Positions 36,229 through 48,022 of a stretch of 64,000 nt of DNA are shown here, one piece after another. Position 1 is the stretch's first letter. Every line of letters starts with the position of its first letter. Both the position numbers and the translations under genes were made by a program. The DNA is from Tamarix chinensis (taxonomy: Eukaryota; Streptophyta; Magnoliopsida; Caryophyllales; Tamaricaceae): contig CM060174.1 of NCBI GenBank assembly GCA_030549775.1, positions 54,748,707 through 54,812,706 of the forward strand, read 5' to 3'. The notes beneath the pieces were generated by a model that did not search any database, was not told the DNA's origin, and saw only the letters and a list, made by a program, of their open reading frames with translations.

Positions 36229-37861
36229 ATTTGTTTGGGGAAGGTTGTATAAAGGAAAAGCTACCAGATATTATAAGTGATACATCTATAAGAGATGTGT
36301 TATGAAAATAAATTTGGTAAAGGTTGTGTAAGTGCACACTTTGTTGTAAGGATATTCGTCCTCGGACTGTCATTGGTTGATATTAAGGGGTCAAGTCCAT
36401 GACCTAAAATGAGTGCTCATTAGGTGGAAACTCTTATTATGTTTATGATGATTTTCTTATTAACTTCTTAGTTGTATTTGATAGAAAAAATAAGGATAAA
36501 AAAATTACATTAGAAAATTATCATTACTGATGTTTTTATGGTGATATGTGTTTATTGTTTTGTAAGTATAAGGCCAAGTAAGAAGTTGGAATATGGAAAA
36601 AAAAAGGTTAGGAGAATTTCACCCCCAAACACACCCTAGTTGTTTCCCATTCCATAACCTTTAGTGTGGGCATTTTGTAATAAATAAGATCTTCAACATA
36701 AAGTGATTTGAACATAGGTAAGGCATGCTTCACGCTAGAGGCTAGATTCTACACACAATACATGAAAAAAAAACTCTCATAATTAAGCCATTAACTAACC
36801 CATAATTAGTAAAAAAACAAATTTATTGCATTTACTTCACTTATCACTTGAAGTATTCATAATTTATTCCCATGGCCACATAATCCTTCAAACACAACAC
36901 ATCACTAATTTTCTTAACAAAAGTAAATGTGATTAACAATAAAAGAATCAATCACTTTACATTGGCATTAACAAAAAATACTTAAAGAAAATATCATGGC
37001 ACACTTAAGCCTGCAATCTCATGCTTACATAGAATGGAAATTTTAGGGCATAAATCCTATATTCATGCCAATCATCCATATGATACACCCCATATAATAC
37101 AACTCATGTTATATTACCTATAAAATATAATTACAAAGAGTCACAAGTCACATCCATGAAGAACCACATGATATCATATTACAACCAAGATGATAAGGCC
37201 ACCTATAAACCTAAATTAAACTCAATCATCTCTACAAATGATCATAATAAAATTAAGATCATAGGATCATATGCAGAGCCAAAATGCCTAGAACATTCTT
37301 AAGATGAAATTGTCAATTCTTGATCATACACATGAAAATATTTAAAAATATACAACATCTACATTTCCATACTTTCATAATCAACACAAAGGGCACATTA
37401 AAACTTTAGTATACTCATATAACAAAATTAGTTATAAGTTTAGGAGGTTTACCCAAATTCTAAGCTATCATAAGACCCAAAAATAATCTAGCTTCAAGAT
37501 CCACTAGAATGTATTCCTAGATCAACAATGGAAAAACATAAGGATAGGTTAGAAAAATTAACCAAAGTAGAGAATAATAGAAAATAAATAAATTTTGTGA
37601 AAATGGCTTAAATAATTAGGTTTCACAATCAAAACTTCAAACTAATCATTTTTAAGGAATTGATCCAAATCGATAGATGAAAACACATTTATATTCCTTT
37701 AAAATCAAACTAATGATCAACTAAGTAAAATAACCATAAATAAATCAACTTTGTAAAACTATGCTCAAAAATTACAATTTTAAAGTTTGACATGCAGTTC
37801 GGTCAAATCTTATTAATTTATTCAAAATAAAAGCTTAAAATACAATTAGAAATAGTATAAA

Positions 37862-37909
<48 letters not shown>

Positions 37910-38386
37910 TAATAAAGAATGGTCCAATTAAACACAGTTAGGGTTTCCACCTAAAAATATCAAATCATTTGATTCTCATCAATTATATCAAATTTATGGT
38001 TTCAATAAGCAAGTAAAAACTTTCTAAAACATTTTATAAGATCAATTGATAAAATAGCATAAATCTAGACAAACTTGAACTATAGAGATATATTTGAGTT
38101 AAAAAAACAAATTTTAGATTGGCTGAATCACCATAAATCAATACAATCAAATTATAAACAAAACACATGTAAAAATAATTATAATAATTAATTTGAATTG
38201 ATCAAAGCCAAATCACATAAATCAATCGAAAGATGGAAATAGGAGGTTTGAAATATACCATCGAAATTCAAACAAAACAATTTTGGGAAATGTCACTAGA
38301 GTTACACCAAGATGTTATTGTTGTCACAAGGTAGCTATGGATGTGTGACGCTAGGCATTGGCATTGTGTTACCACTCTAGCATTGC
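36229..38386. other. AT-rich region without genes
   Basis: 2.1 kb of AT-rich sequence with no frame above 60 codons. It contains a dinucleotide microsatellite at 37867-37904. It is the left flank of the LINE insertion. Confidence 0.5.
37867..37904. repeat. (AT)19 microsatellite
   Basis: An uninterrupted alternating AT tract of about 38 bp. Confidence 0.95.
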
Positions 38387-38403
38387 TCTACTCTACTACT
38401 GTT
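38387..38403. repeat. LINE target site duplication, left copy
   Basis: TCTACTCTACTACTGTT; the right copy at 43643-43659 differs by one base (ACTATTGTT at the end). Confidence 0.8.
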
Positions 38404-38597
38404 CTTTTGTTATCAAAGGTAAAAAGATATGATATATATTAAGCATGTATATGTACAGTAACACCAGGGATGCCTGGGCAAAAACCGACCTTAAGTGACC
38501 TAGGATATCCTTCATACAACAAAACCTGAGGGTGTCATCCTACACGAGCAAACATCAGCTAGATAGGGAAGAAGGGGACATGAGCTAATGACTAGAG

Positions 38598-41500
38598 TTA
38601 GAAATTCACAGGGGCTCGATGTTGCCTGTTGTTTAAGATCCCATAAACATCTAGCTTAATCTTGAAGACTAAGGCATCAACGCCAGCTGTTACTTCTTCA
38701 AAAAGGGCCATATTCCTAGCCTTCCAAACATGGTAAACAATGGCTACAAGTGCTAGCATCCGGGCTTGCTTGTGTTGTGGGGTTCTTCTCTTACATTTTC
38801 TGAGTGCCTCATAGTGCTTTCTAGGGTGGTGCATCTTCTTGCAATTCCTAGCCATCTTTTAACATGCAGCCAAATGTTGTGGGTGATACTGCATTGGAAG
38901 AACAGATGGGCATGTGTCTCATTGACCTGGTTGTAGAGTGAGCATATCTGTGATATGTCCATGTAGGTGAGTCTATCTTTGGTTTTGAGTTTCCCCCTAG
39001 CTGCAAGCCATAGGATAAAGGCCTGCCTCTGTATGTGTAGGTCATTCCAAATGATAGAGTTAGTCCTCATTTTCTCCCCTTTCGTTATGAGATGTTCATA
39101 TGCCCTGTTAGAGCAAAACTTCCCTGCATCCATACAGCCTTGTAACATTTCTTTCGCCTCAATAACTGTACCAGCTTCACAAATCAACATGTCCCTGATC
39201 TTGCATATTGATTTCATGAGTGGTGAAGTTCCCTGCCCCATTGTAATAGCCCACACATCATATTCTTGGAGGTACACTTGGTGTATCCATTTTGTCCATA
39301 GAGAATCTTTTTTACTTTGTATATTCCATAGGTACTTACACATCAGTGCAGCATTCCAGGTCTTGAGGTGCTTTATACCACAACCTCCTTCAGTCTTCGG
39401 TAAGCACATGTCATCCCCTGCAATGAGAGGTTGCTTTCCATCCCAAACAAAACTTCTGTAGTGACTAAGGATTCTGTTTACAACTTTTTGAGGGACCTCA
39501 AAAATGCTGAGCCAGAAACAAGAAATACCCTGGACCACATATCTGACTAGTTCGACTCTCCCTACATAGGGCAGTGTCTTGTTGTTCCATCTACTGATAG
39601 CATTTGTGATAGTAGAGTGAAATTCATCATAATCAATGGTCTTTAGTTTGGTGGGACTGAGAGGGACCCCCAAATACCTAAAGGGCAGAGTACCCTGGGA
39701 CATATTACTAATCTGCATAATTTTCTCCTTTGTTTCCTGCTTGACTCTTGCTAAGAACAGCTCTGATTTATCATGGTTGATGTGAAGGCTAGAACAGTTG
39801 CTAAACTCCCTCAGAGTGTCCATCAACACTTGCACAGAATCAGGATCTCCTTTACAAAACATCATGAGATCATCAGCAAAGGCAAGGTGGGTGATACCTA
39901 GCTTCCTGCATTTAGGGTGGTAGGAGAACTGTAGGCTGTGAGCATTCATGTGAAGGAGTCTACAAAGGAACTCCAAGCATAAAATGAAAAGGTAGGGTGA
40001 CATTGGGTCCCCTTGCCTGAGCCCCTGTTGACCTTGGAAGAAACCACATACATTACCATTTAAAACCAGTGAGAATGATATGGTAGTGACACATGCTAAA
40101 GTCCATTGAATGAACTTGGGTGGGAAGCCCAGCCCCACCAAAACAGCTTCAAGGAAGTGTCAATTAACTGTGTTGTATGCTTTCCTCAAATCAATCTTCA
40201 TCATGCATTTGGGGGAAATTCTCTTCCTATTGTATTCTCTCATGAGCTCCTGAGTAAGGAAAATATTTTCAGGCCTGAGCCCACCCTGGATAAAAGCTCC
40301 CTCGGTGTTACTAATGAGAGTGTTCAAGCAGCCACTAAGTTGATTGGCAAGGATCTTAGTGATGATTTTGAACACTACATTACAACAGGAAATGGGCCTA
40401 TAGTCTGTGAATTTTGTAACATGTGCCTTCTTGGGTATAAGAGAGATAAAGGTGTGGTTAAGCTGCTTCAACAGCATGCCAGTTGTGAAGAATTCTTGCA
40501 CTACTGCCAAAACATATGTTTTGACTGTCTGCCATGATGCCTTGAAGAATTTTACTGAATACCCATCAGGTCTAGGATCCTTTTCATCCCCAATAGACCA
40601 AAGAGCCTCTTTTACCTCCCTGTGGGTCACTGGTGCTGTCATGTTGTCACTGTCATGTTTCTGCACCCTCCTCCCCTACTCAAACACAAGGTGGTTAACC
40701 TCTAGATTCTGTCTTGAGTTCCCTACTAGTCTCTTGTAGTAGTCACTTAATTCATCCTCAAGCTGCTTCTCACTTGTAGTGAGGGAGCCATCCTGCCTCA
40801 CCACTTGGGATATGAATTTATTTATATGGTTAGCCTTGACTAATGTGTGGAAAAACTGGGTCCCCTTGTCAGCTTGGGATAAGAACTGATTCTTTGCTTT
40901 TTGTGATAGGAATTACATGGCAACTTTGTTAAGGTGAAGAGATTGCTTCCTTAATTCCCTAATATCAGCATTATCAATCCCCCCATCTTCAAAGCTGCTT
41001 CTTGAGTTGTCTGTAGCTTCTCATCTGCTACCTCAGCCCTAGAGATAATATGAGAGAAGTGGAGCTTGTTTAATAGTTTCAGAGGCACCTTCAGGTTGGC
41101 CAATTTCCTGCAGATTTGATACTGTGTTGTCCCCCAACCCCTAAAATGCCAAGCCTTAGCAACAGTACAATAAAAATCATGGTGATCCACCCACATATTG
41201 AAGAACTTGAATGGTTTGTTCTTGTAGGTTGCCTTTACTAACTGGATGAGGGCTGGAGAGTGGTCAGAGAAAGGGCCTGGGGCAAGAAAGGTGGTTTGGA
41301 TGTTGTCTGTGAGATCACCAATTGCTGAGTTCATCAACACTCTGTCAATCTTGCTCTTCATCTTAGCATGAGCAAACGTAAAGAAGAAACCTGTAGATGG
41401 CACATCAGACAGGCCCGTGGCTAAGAAGCATCTTCTAAAATCGACTATTTCATATTCAGACATTTCCCTGGCTCCTTTTCTATCCTCCTTGTTCAGAGCA

Positions 41501-41928
41501 CAATTAAAGTCACCTGCTGCAATCCATGGCATTGAGTACCTACTAGCAAACTCTGTTAAATTGGCCCATAACCCTTTTATGTCTGCAACAGAATACAGCC
41601 TATAACATACACTAAGCATGAAGTAGCCACTATTTGATTTTGGTTGTACCCATATGTTTATGACCTGTTGGCATATCTCAAGGGGTTGTACATGCACCCT
41701 CTGGTCATTCCACAGAATCAGAATCCTCCCATTGGGATAGTTAGCATAGTTGTGCAGGGCTTTCCAGCCGTTAAAATAAGATTGCATCATTTTACAGAGT
41801 TTACCTTCATATAGTCTGGTTTCAAGCAAGCCTATGATGTCACACTTATGATTCCTAGCCATCTTCTGCAGCCTCTTTTGTTTAATGGGAAGGTTGCAGA
41901 CCCTTATATTCTAGATGAGAACTGTCAT
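38598..41928 (-). pseudogene. LINE ORF2: endonuclease, reverse transcriptase, zf-RVT
   Basis: Likely start is the ATG at 41928. The endonuclease/exonuclease/phosphatase domain follows at 41862-41200 (LLETRL, AAGDFNCALN, and the catalytic SDHSP). RT lies at 40666-39700 (LIPKKAHVTKFTDYRPISC, GLRQGDPMSPYLF, catalytic FADDLMMF near 39865). A long thumb/connection follows, then the zinc-binding reverse-transcriptase C-terminal domain (FILWLAARGKLKTKDRL, HLFFQC) near 39010-38880. Breaks: TAG at 41913-41911 five codons after the start, loss of frame near 40950, stops near 40918 and 40678, TGA at 40159-40157 inside RT, and a frameshift near 38850. The RT catalytic Asp pair remains. Would need several repairs to work. 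Confidence 0.88.
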
Positions 41929-42199
41929 GGGGGTTTTGGTAGGTTTTTAGGCCTCCTTTTAGATGAGCTGACTAGGGTTCTACATCTCAGTTGCTTTGCC
42001 AATTTTTTTCTGGCTAGCTTTGGAGATGACAAGCTGGAATAGGTGGTCTTCAGTTTCCTGGTCATCTGGCTTGGGTGGTATTTGACTTGAAGAGGCCCTC
42101 TTTTCTTCTCCTACTCCTCTGTTCAAACCTGCTTCTCTAGAATTATCATCTTCTTCTTGCAAGTGGAAGAGACCATTTTTAGAATGGTCGACAGTATTT

Positions 42200-43490
42200 G
42201 GTTGCTGTGAAGTAACCTCCATAGGTTGTGGCATGGATCAGGTGGGTGGGTATCCTCCACTTGAGCTTGTTTTGGTACCCATACCTTTCTCTGAGGCTTG
42301 CATGCACCTGTTTGATGACCAATCTATTGGCATTCCTTACAAAAGCTAGACATCTTCTCATAATAGACCTCTTGAACAAAAGAGGAGTGGCCATAATGTA
42401 TTTCCACCTCATGTGGGAGGTTTTTACTGACATTAACCTCCACCAATTCTCGAGCATACTCAAGGGCATGCCTCTTTTTTGTCACAGCATCAGTTTCAAT
42501 TGGGTTTCCTAGGTGAGAGAAAATAGCACTAAGTGCTCTAGGATTCCACAAGTCCATAGGAAGTCCTGGTAATCTAACCCATACAGGGACCTCAACCACA
42601 TCTGCCTTTTCAAATTTAAGCAGCCTAGGGACACTTCTGACTGTCATTACTCTATCATACACATGGTAAGGGCCATTCTTCAGAACCTCCAGTTTGGCTT
42701 CAGATGATGAGAATCGAAATACAATCCAACCTGAGCTAAGGGGTAGAAATTGACATTTTTCCCTCCATTGTTTCTTGAGCTCACAGATGACATGGTCGTT
42801 TAGTAGCTTCCCAACAAACTTTCCCAATAGGCAGGTCCCCCAAGTGTCCTCTATACTGTCAATCATAGTGGCATTGATTACCACCTTTTCTTTGCATTCA
42901 GTAACTGTCTCCAATTTATCACCTGAGTTCGAGGTGAAAAGGGTAATCCATGGTCCTTTTGCTTACTGCTCAACTTCAGGATTCGCAGGGTCATGTTCCA
43001 CATTATCATGATACCCAGCTTCATTTTATGCAGCCTTTTGGTGTTTCGTGGTTTCAGCCTAGAGAAGGTGGGCTATTGGGAATACATATGTAAGCTTATT
43101 GCTCATGTCATGTCCTTCTTCTATCGTAGACACAATGTGATCGTTTGACATGGGGGCCTCAGACGGCCCAATTAGGTTCGTATTAGGCGCTGCGTTTATG
43201 GAACCCCCGACATCATTAATGACCTTCTCATGGGAGGTTTGCGAATTTAGGTCATCTGGCTCCTCTTCCCCGACAACTTCGTTAATGGTGATGGGGACAT
43301 CCATTTCAATTTCAGTGCCAGTCACGGGCAACTCAGTAGCACAAACAGAGGCAGTTAGTTGGGCACACTCATCTGCTCGTTTTTGTTCCATAAGGGGCAG
43401 AACATTGCGTCCAGCACCAGTTCCCAAGTTTAGGTCTTTGCGGGCACCAACTTGGAGGCGTTTGGTGCTTCTTGTTAGCATGGACTTCAA
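42200..43490 (-). pseudogene. LINE ORF1: DUF4283 and zinc knuckle protein
   Basis: RNA-binding, gag-like product of plant L1 elements. Two frames: N-terminal 43490-43059 (143 codons, acidic and low complexity) and DUF4283 at 42914-42324 (LLGKFVGKLLNDHVI; SGWIVFRFSS; VWVRLPGLPMDLWN). A CCHC knuckle follows (CKEC ... H ... C at about 42340-42300) but a TAG falls inside it right after the second Cys. A further stop lies near 43058 and another near 42966, so the protein is split. Downstream the frame drifts to about 42000. Confidence 0.8.
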
Positions 43491-43642
43491 ACAGAGAAAA
43501 AGGGGAGGGGGGAGAAGGCGAGTGATGTTTAGCAGGGCGGGAGGGTGAGGATGTCAGCATCCATGCTCACAATTAAACCACCATGGGCTCACTGACAAGA
43601 GAGCACGGGAACCACACTCTACTAGAGATTTTTTTATATCAT

Positions 43643-43659
43643 TCTACTCTACTATTGTT
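43643..43659. repeat. LINE target site duplication, right copy
   Basis: TCTACTCTACTATTGTT, 16 of 17 bases equal to 38387-38403. Confidence 0.8.
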
Positions 43660-44478
43660 GAAGTATGTCACGTTGGGTAGGTGTTCTGGTGGTAGCAGTT
43701 TGCTGCTTGTTGACGACAAGGTGAAGGGAATCGAAAAGATATGGCGATGACGCTGGTGAGGTAGGAAGAAGGAGCAAGATCAAAGTTAAAGGAGAACAAG
43801 GGGTTTAGAAGGCTAAGTAGATAAATGAATGGAAAAGGCAAGAAAAGTATAAAGCGAAGGGGGTTGTCCGTCAATACTAGTTTTATGTTTTTAATACAAC
43901 ACACACACACACATATAACCTCAACCCAAATAAATATTAACAAAAAATAGTCCCATAAAAATCTATAAGTAATTTTTTGAATAAAAATTAAAAGGGTTTA
44001 TTGATCAAAAGTCATTATTTAAAATAAATTGTAATACTTATGAAAATAGAAATATGGTGTAAAACTAATATTAAAAATACATAAAGATAATATTTATATA
44101 GAAGTTTGAGTGAATATAAATAATTTAATATATATCTAAAAATTTCCTCCATTAACTAAAATAAATTAAAACAAAAGAAAAATAATTTTAAAAAGAAAAT
44201 CATAAATAAGTCGTAGAAACCTTTGATTTAAAAATTTTTAAGATCTCATCAACTTTGTAAAAACAAATAAAAAAATCCAAGATAAAATTATTTGCTACAA
44301 ATAAAAATCATTAAAATAATTTTACTACTTCACATAGAATTTATAATTTAAAATAACTTGTTTATATTAACAAAATATAAATCTAAAATAAATAAATCTG
44401 AATAAAATATAAAAAAATCCTCATAAATCAAAACTAACATTTTATTAAAATAGATTTTCAAAAAAATGGGGCGTTGTA
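43660..44478 (-). repeat. LTR-like segment (- strand), interrupted by the LINE
   Basis: The - strand from 44478 begins TACAACGCCCCATTTT, a decayed version of TGTAACGCCCC. It then has an AT-rich part followed by a pyrimidine-rich part with a TATACTTTTC promoter-like string near 43840. The LINE insertion point cuts it at 43659; its continuation would be left of 38386. No partner LTR found, so this is tentative. Confidence 0.35.
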
Positions 44479-45833
44479 GATTGTTTAAGGAATATACATT
44501 GTACCCATTTTTGCCTTGAGGGTACTTTAAGAAAATACAATTGGAAGCTCTAGCATAGAATTTCCCTCAATTTTTTCCTAATTATGAGCATAGCATGAGT
44601 TTCTGAAAACACCAAGGTGATTATAATTAGGGGATTTTGGGAATAAAATCTCATAATCGAGATTATCCTTCTAATACGGTGTTGAGAGTTATGCTAATGA
44701 GATATATAATAAAGAGGACGTAGTGTCCCTAAAATTATTTAGATAAGTCAGCTTGAATGGGAAGGACTACATCATTGTGGTGTGCCAACATATGATGGTT
44801 GAATGAAGTAGAAAGGGTTGAAATAATTTACGTGTAAATTCACTCCCATTTTCAATCCAAACTATTTTAATAGTGATATGATTTTGACCCATGTTTGAGA
44901 AATATATTGAAATGATCAAGAACTTGGGCTTCAGTTGTAGGAGATAGATCCATGTTTCGTGGTAATGCTCATTAACTATTGTGAAAAAAAATACCTCTAA
45001 AAAATAGAACAAAAGATAGTTGCTACAGGTTAAGATGAATTAATGAAAAATTATGAGTACTTTTATCAATACTTGTAGGAAAAGCTAAACACATTTTTTT
45101 ACATTTATGGCAAACATCACACAATAATTTATTTGAATGAAAATAATGAAAAGGTTTGATAAATTTTGACTTTGATAAAAATGAACCACATGTTCTAGAT
45201 GTTTACAAGACACTTCATCCATTTAATAAACTCAATCTTTAAAGTGGCTTGTTCCAAATTGGTCACATATGTAGGTCCTTAAAAATGCAATAGTTAGGAT
45301 AAAAGGTCGCTGAACATTAGTTTTTGATGAATTTACAAATGGACAAAAGATTACACTTGAAACTATGGATATAAAGTATGTCACTTAATGTAAAGGTAGT
45401 AATGATTCTAATTCCAGTAATGTGGATAACAAAGAATAAGAATTCATTTAGTACACTCACCAATGGATGTGCTTGTATAAATTTAATTTTGTTTGGGGGG
45501 GGGGACATGTGACCCAACCATATAGTAAGATACTATGTTATCAATTATCCAAGAAAAGTTACTGCAACTCTTACTAGAAGCATTTATGGTAAGAGATTAT
45601 CGTTGTATGTGAACTTGTTGGCTCAAATATTACATCACTTAATTAGACTGACCATGTAAACCCACTATTTAGGTATTGATCTAACATTGCTATTGTGATA
45701 AATTGGATTAGTGTTGTACCTTGCATAGTTGATTGAGAATGAGGCACACCCATTTTCAAAATCAAGGATAAAAGGAAGAGGAGAAAGATAGCTAGATAGA
45801 AGGCTAAAAGGAAGGATCACCGCTATGATACCA
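44479..45833 (-). pseudogene. Copia internal region remnant (protease and integrase)
   Basis: On the - strand: a protease C-terminal piece at 45517-45317 (TLSDILYIHSFKCNLLSI), GAG-pre-integrase/zinc segments around 45300-45030, and the integrase core at 45012-44767 (TIVNEHYHETWIYLLQ; ENGSEFT in place of the usual DNGSEFT). Only about 300 bp separate protease from the primer site, so gag is essentially deleted. RT and the 3' LTR are absent. The G-run at about 45494-45502 is a local oddity. Confidence 0.7.
45822..45833 (-). other. Primer binding site, tRNA-iMet
   Basis: TGGTATCATAGC on the - strand, matching the plant initiator-Met primer site with one mismatch. Confidence 0.7.
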
Positions 45834-46290
45834 TTAGAAATATGAATGATCAAATTGTACACTACAAGCTAATATTAGATTAAAGAGAAATAAATATACA
45901 TTATGTATGTGTCAATGCCTAATAATGAAGTAGTAGAATCTATGCTAACATTATACTCTATCTATAATTTAAGAACGGAATATTTAATTAGGTAGAGAAA
46001 TATGGAAGACTATCATATTACAATATCACATCGGTGGGTACAAAATATTCTATAAGCTTATAATATAGAGTAGGACCATACGTACAGCTACAAATTTTAC
46101 AACTTGTTCATTAATATCTCATAGTGTTAATTGCAACTTATGTGTTATGCATGAATTTGATATAGATCCCCATTTAATTAGTCAATTGTAAGCAAGTCTA
46201 AAACTTGTGGTTGTAAACTTAATATTTTTGCAGAATTAAACCACCCAGAGGAACACCATGAATGTGAGAACTAGTATGGTATAGCCACTC
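45834..46290 (-). repeat. Probable 5' LTR of the copia remnant
   Basis: The sequence to the right of the primer site must be the LTR. The right boundary is an estimate (about 46250-46310). No partner copy is present and the LTR 3' end appears mutated (TTTCTAA instead of CA). Confidence 0.4.
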
Positions 46291-46860
46291 AAAGAAGAGA
46301 GAAGAGAGAAGACTATTGTCGTTCTCTAATAATGTTTCATTAAAAGTAGTTACATAGTAAGAAGAGTTCGATTAAAAAATTATAAAAAAAAGGGTAACAA
46401 ATCACATTAGATAAAGATAAATAATTCGTAAAAAAATCCAATTATCAAAAAAAAAGCCTAAACATTAATCACTTCAGAAATCCATTAATAAAAAAAATGT
46501 TCACTTGAAATGAAGCTAGTATTCATATTTTAACAATTATGCACGTTTTATATAACAGCACATAATGCAATATAAACTACATAAAAATACAAGGAATGCC
46601 CGTCAAATTTAATGCTGTAGTTCACCAGAAAACACAAATGAAACTTCCACTTCCAGCTCATATCGAGGGTGTAGGCTGAGGGTCTCTCTCTCTGTCTCTC
46701 TAAGTTAACGACCATGGAGATCCTTTAATCACCGAAGCTGTTGGATTTTTACTTCTTCCCAAACAAATCTTTAACCTGCTCCAGATCGCTCTAAGTACAG
46801 AGGCAAGGTGTTGAAACTTTAGACATCAGTCACCCAAGTCGAAAATGGATCAGAGCAGCA
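46291..46860 (-). other. Spacer and 3' UTR of the TTC5-like gene
   Basis: From 46860 leftward this is the untranslated tail of the host gene. It has a CT/GA microsatellite at 46682-46701 and an ATTAAA signal on the - strand (46608-46613). Left of about 46500 it becomes AT-rich intergenic sequence. Confidence 0.45.
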
Positions 46861-48022
46861 TCATGGTTTATGTTGTGCATAAATTGATGATCGAATGACT
46901 TGTTGACCGGAGATAGCCTTTCCATTCACTAGCAATTGCTCTGAGAAATCCACACGGATTGATTTAAACTGGTAACACTGACATTATCAAAACCAAGCAA
47001 GGTTAAACAAGCACTGCCGTCACTACAGTTACAGAAAAATCACAGTTCGAGCTCATTAGGCCAAATAACTATCTTCACCTTTCCATTCCAAGAAACATTA
47101 ACGTTTCGGTACCAAGGTTCCAGCAACGTAATCTGATCTCCTTCTTTGATCTGCGGAAGAGTAAGCAGCGGAGATGATTAATCCAAATCAGGCAACGCGT
47201 TTCCAGGGAAATGATATTCCCTTTTACCATAAATAAGATCACATTGGCTTTGCACCTTTCCATTTGTCCAACATAAAAATGTCCGCAGAAGGAAAAGTTA
47301 GCCCTGACAGATGCGTAGCGATGAATCTATCAAGCGTAGAGTATTGTTGGAAGGACAGGACACCATCTCAAGTGATTAAACAACTCACATTTACTAGCTA
47401 ACTTCAGTCTTAAGGGCATTTTAATCTACCGCATGTGTATGGCTTTATTTATTTTTCTCCGACGTAAATCTGCTATCTAAAGGACTGTAAACTAAAGAAA
47501 GTCTAACAGAGGCATGCTACACGTTTGATGTACTTCAGAAAATGACACCTACCGCTGTGTGATGTATCCCATAAACAGATAGAACAAAGCACACTTGGTC
47601 TGAATCACAAACCACATAGTATCTGCAGCATCGTAACAGACATCAGTAGCATATCAGCCATGTTGGCGGTCATGTGCACACAGCTGCAGCAAGACAGTAA
47701 AAGAGCCAACAGAAGTTTTCAGTTAGCCAATGACTTACAACGGAGCAGCATTGTCATGCTTGACGAAGAATAAAACCTTCGCAACAACAGCAATATTTTT
47801 GTTCAGACCTTCCGGGAGACAATCTACGTTCACCCTTCTGTATGAAGGATCCACTTAAAAAAAATAAATAAATAAAATGAAAGCTAGTCAAAAACTAGAA
47901 TACTCAGCTAGGATGCCTCACTAAAGGAAGGAAGACCAACTCTACAATAAATGAGGAGTCTTACAACTAAATACAGTAATAGATGAAGCGGCAGACGCTA
48001 GCCGTTTATGTTTAGTCTGTCC
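46861..48022 (-). CDS. TTC5: TTC5-like protein (TPR protein 5/Strap), 3' exons, OB-fold domain
   Basis: Five exons on the - strand join in one frame to 143 codons plus TGA: 48022-47965, 47853-47739, 47622-47553, 47150-47079, 46977-46861. All introns (111, 116, 402 and 101 bp) have GT-AG ends, and an acceptor CTACAG precedes the first exon. The product reads KHKRLASAASS, then VKHDNAAPLYYVVCDSDQVC, FVLSVYGI, IKEGDQITLLEP and ends IYAQHKP. I recognise this as the C-terminal OB-fold domain of TTC5, a TPR protein that in animals acts as a transcription cofactor and in tubulin mRNA autoregulation; the plant role is not established to my knowledge. No stop or frameshift is present. The N-terminal TPR exons are not found upstream in the window, so it is either a gene with a very long, transposon-filled intron or a 3' gene fragment. 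Confidence 0.8.

Larger units (their letters stand above)
38404..43642 (-). mobile_element. L1-type LINE, near full length, decayed
   Basis: A 5.24-kb non-LTR element between 17-bp target duplications. On the - strand: 5' end at 43642, ORF1 (DUF4283 and CCHC), ORF2 with endonuclease, RT and zf-RVT. The 3' end near 38404 has a short A-rich tail (GATAACAAAAG on the - strand) rather than a long poly(A). DUF4283-type ORF1 with an apurinic-endonuclease ORF2 is typical of plant L1 elements. At least one frameshift and several stops are present. Confidence 0.9.

Noticed and set aside
40106..40739. + strand frames of 143 and 110 codons
   Set aside because: Antisense shadows of LINE ORF2.
45494..45502. 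G-run as possible G-quadruplex
   Set aside because: A single homopolymer run without three further G-tracts nearby.
47075..47263. 62-codon - strand frame
   Set aside because: Wrong frame across an exon-intron boundary of the TTC5-like gene.
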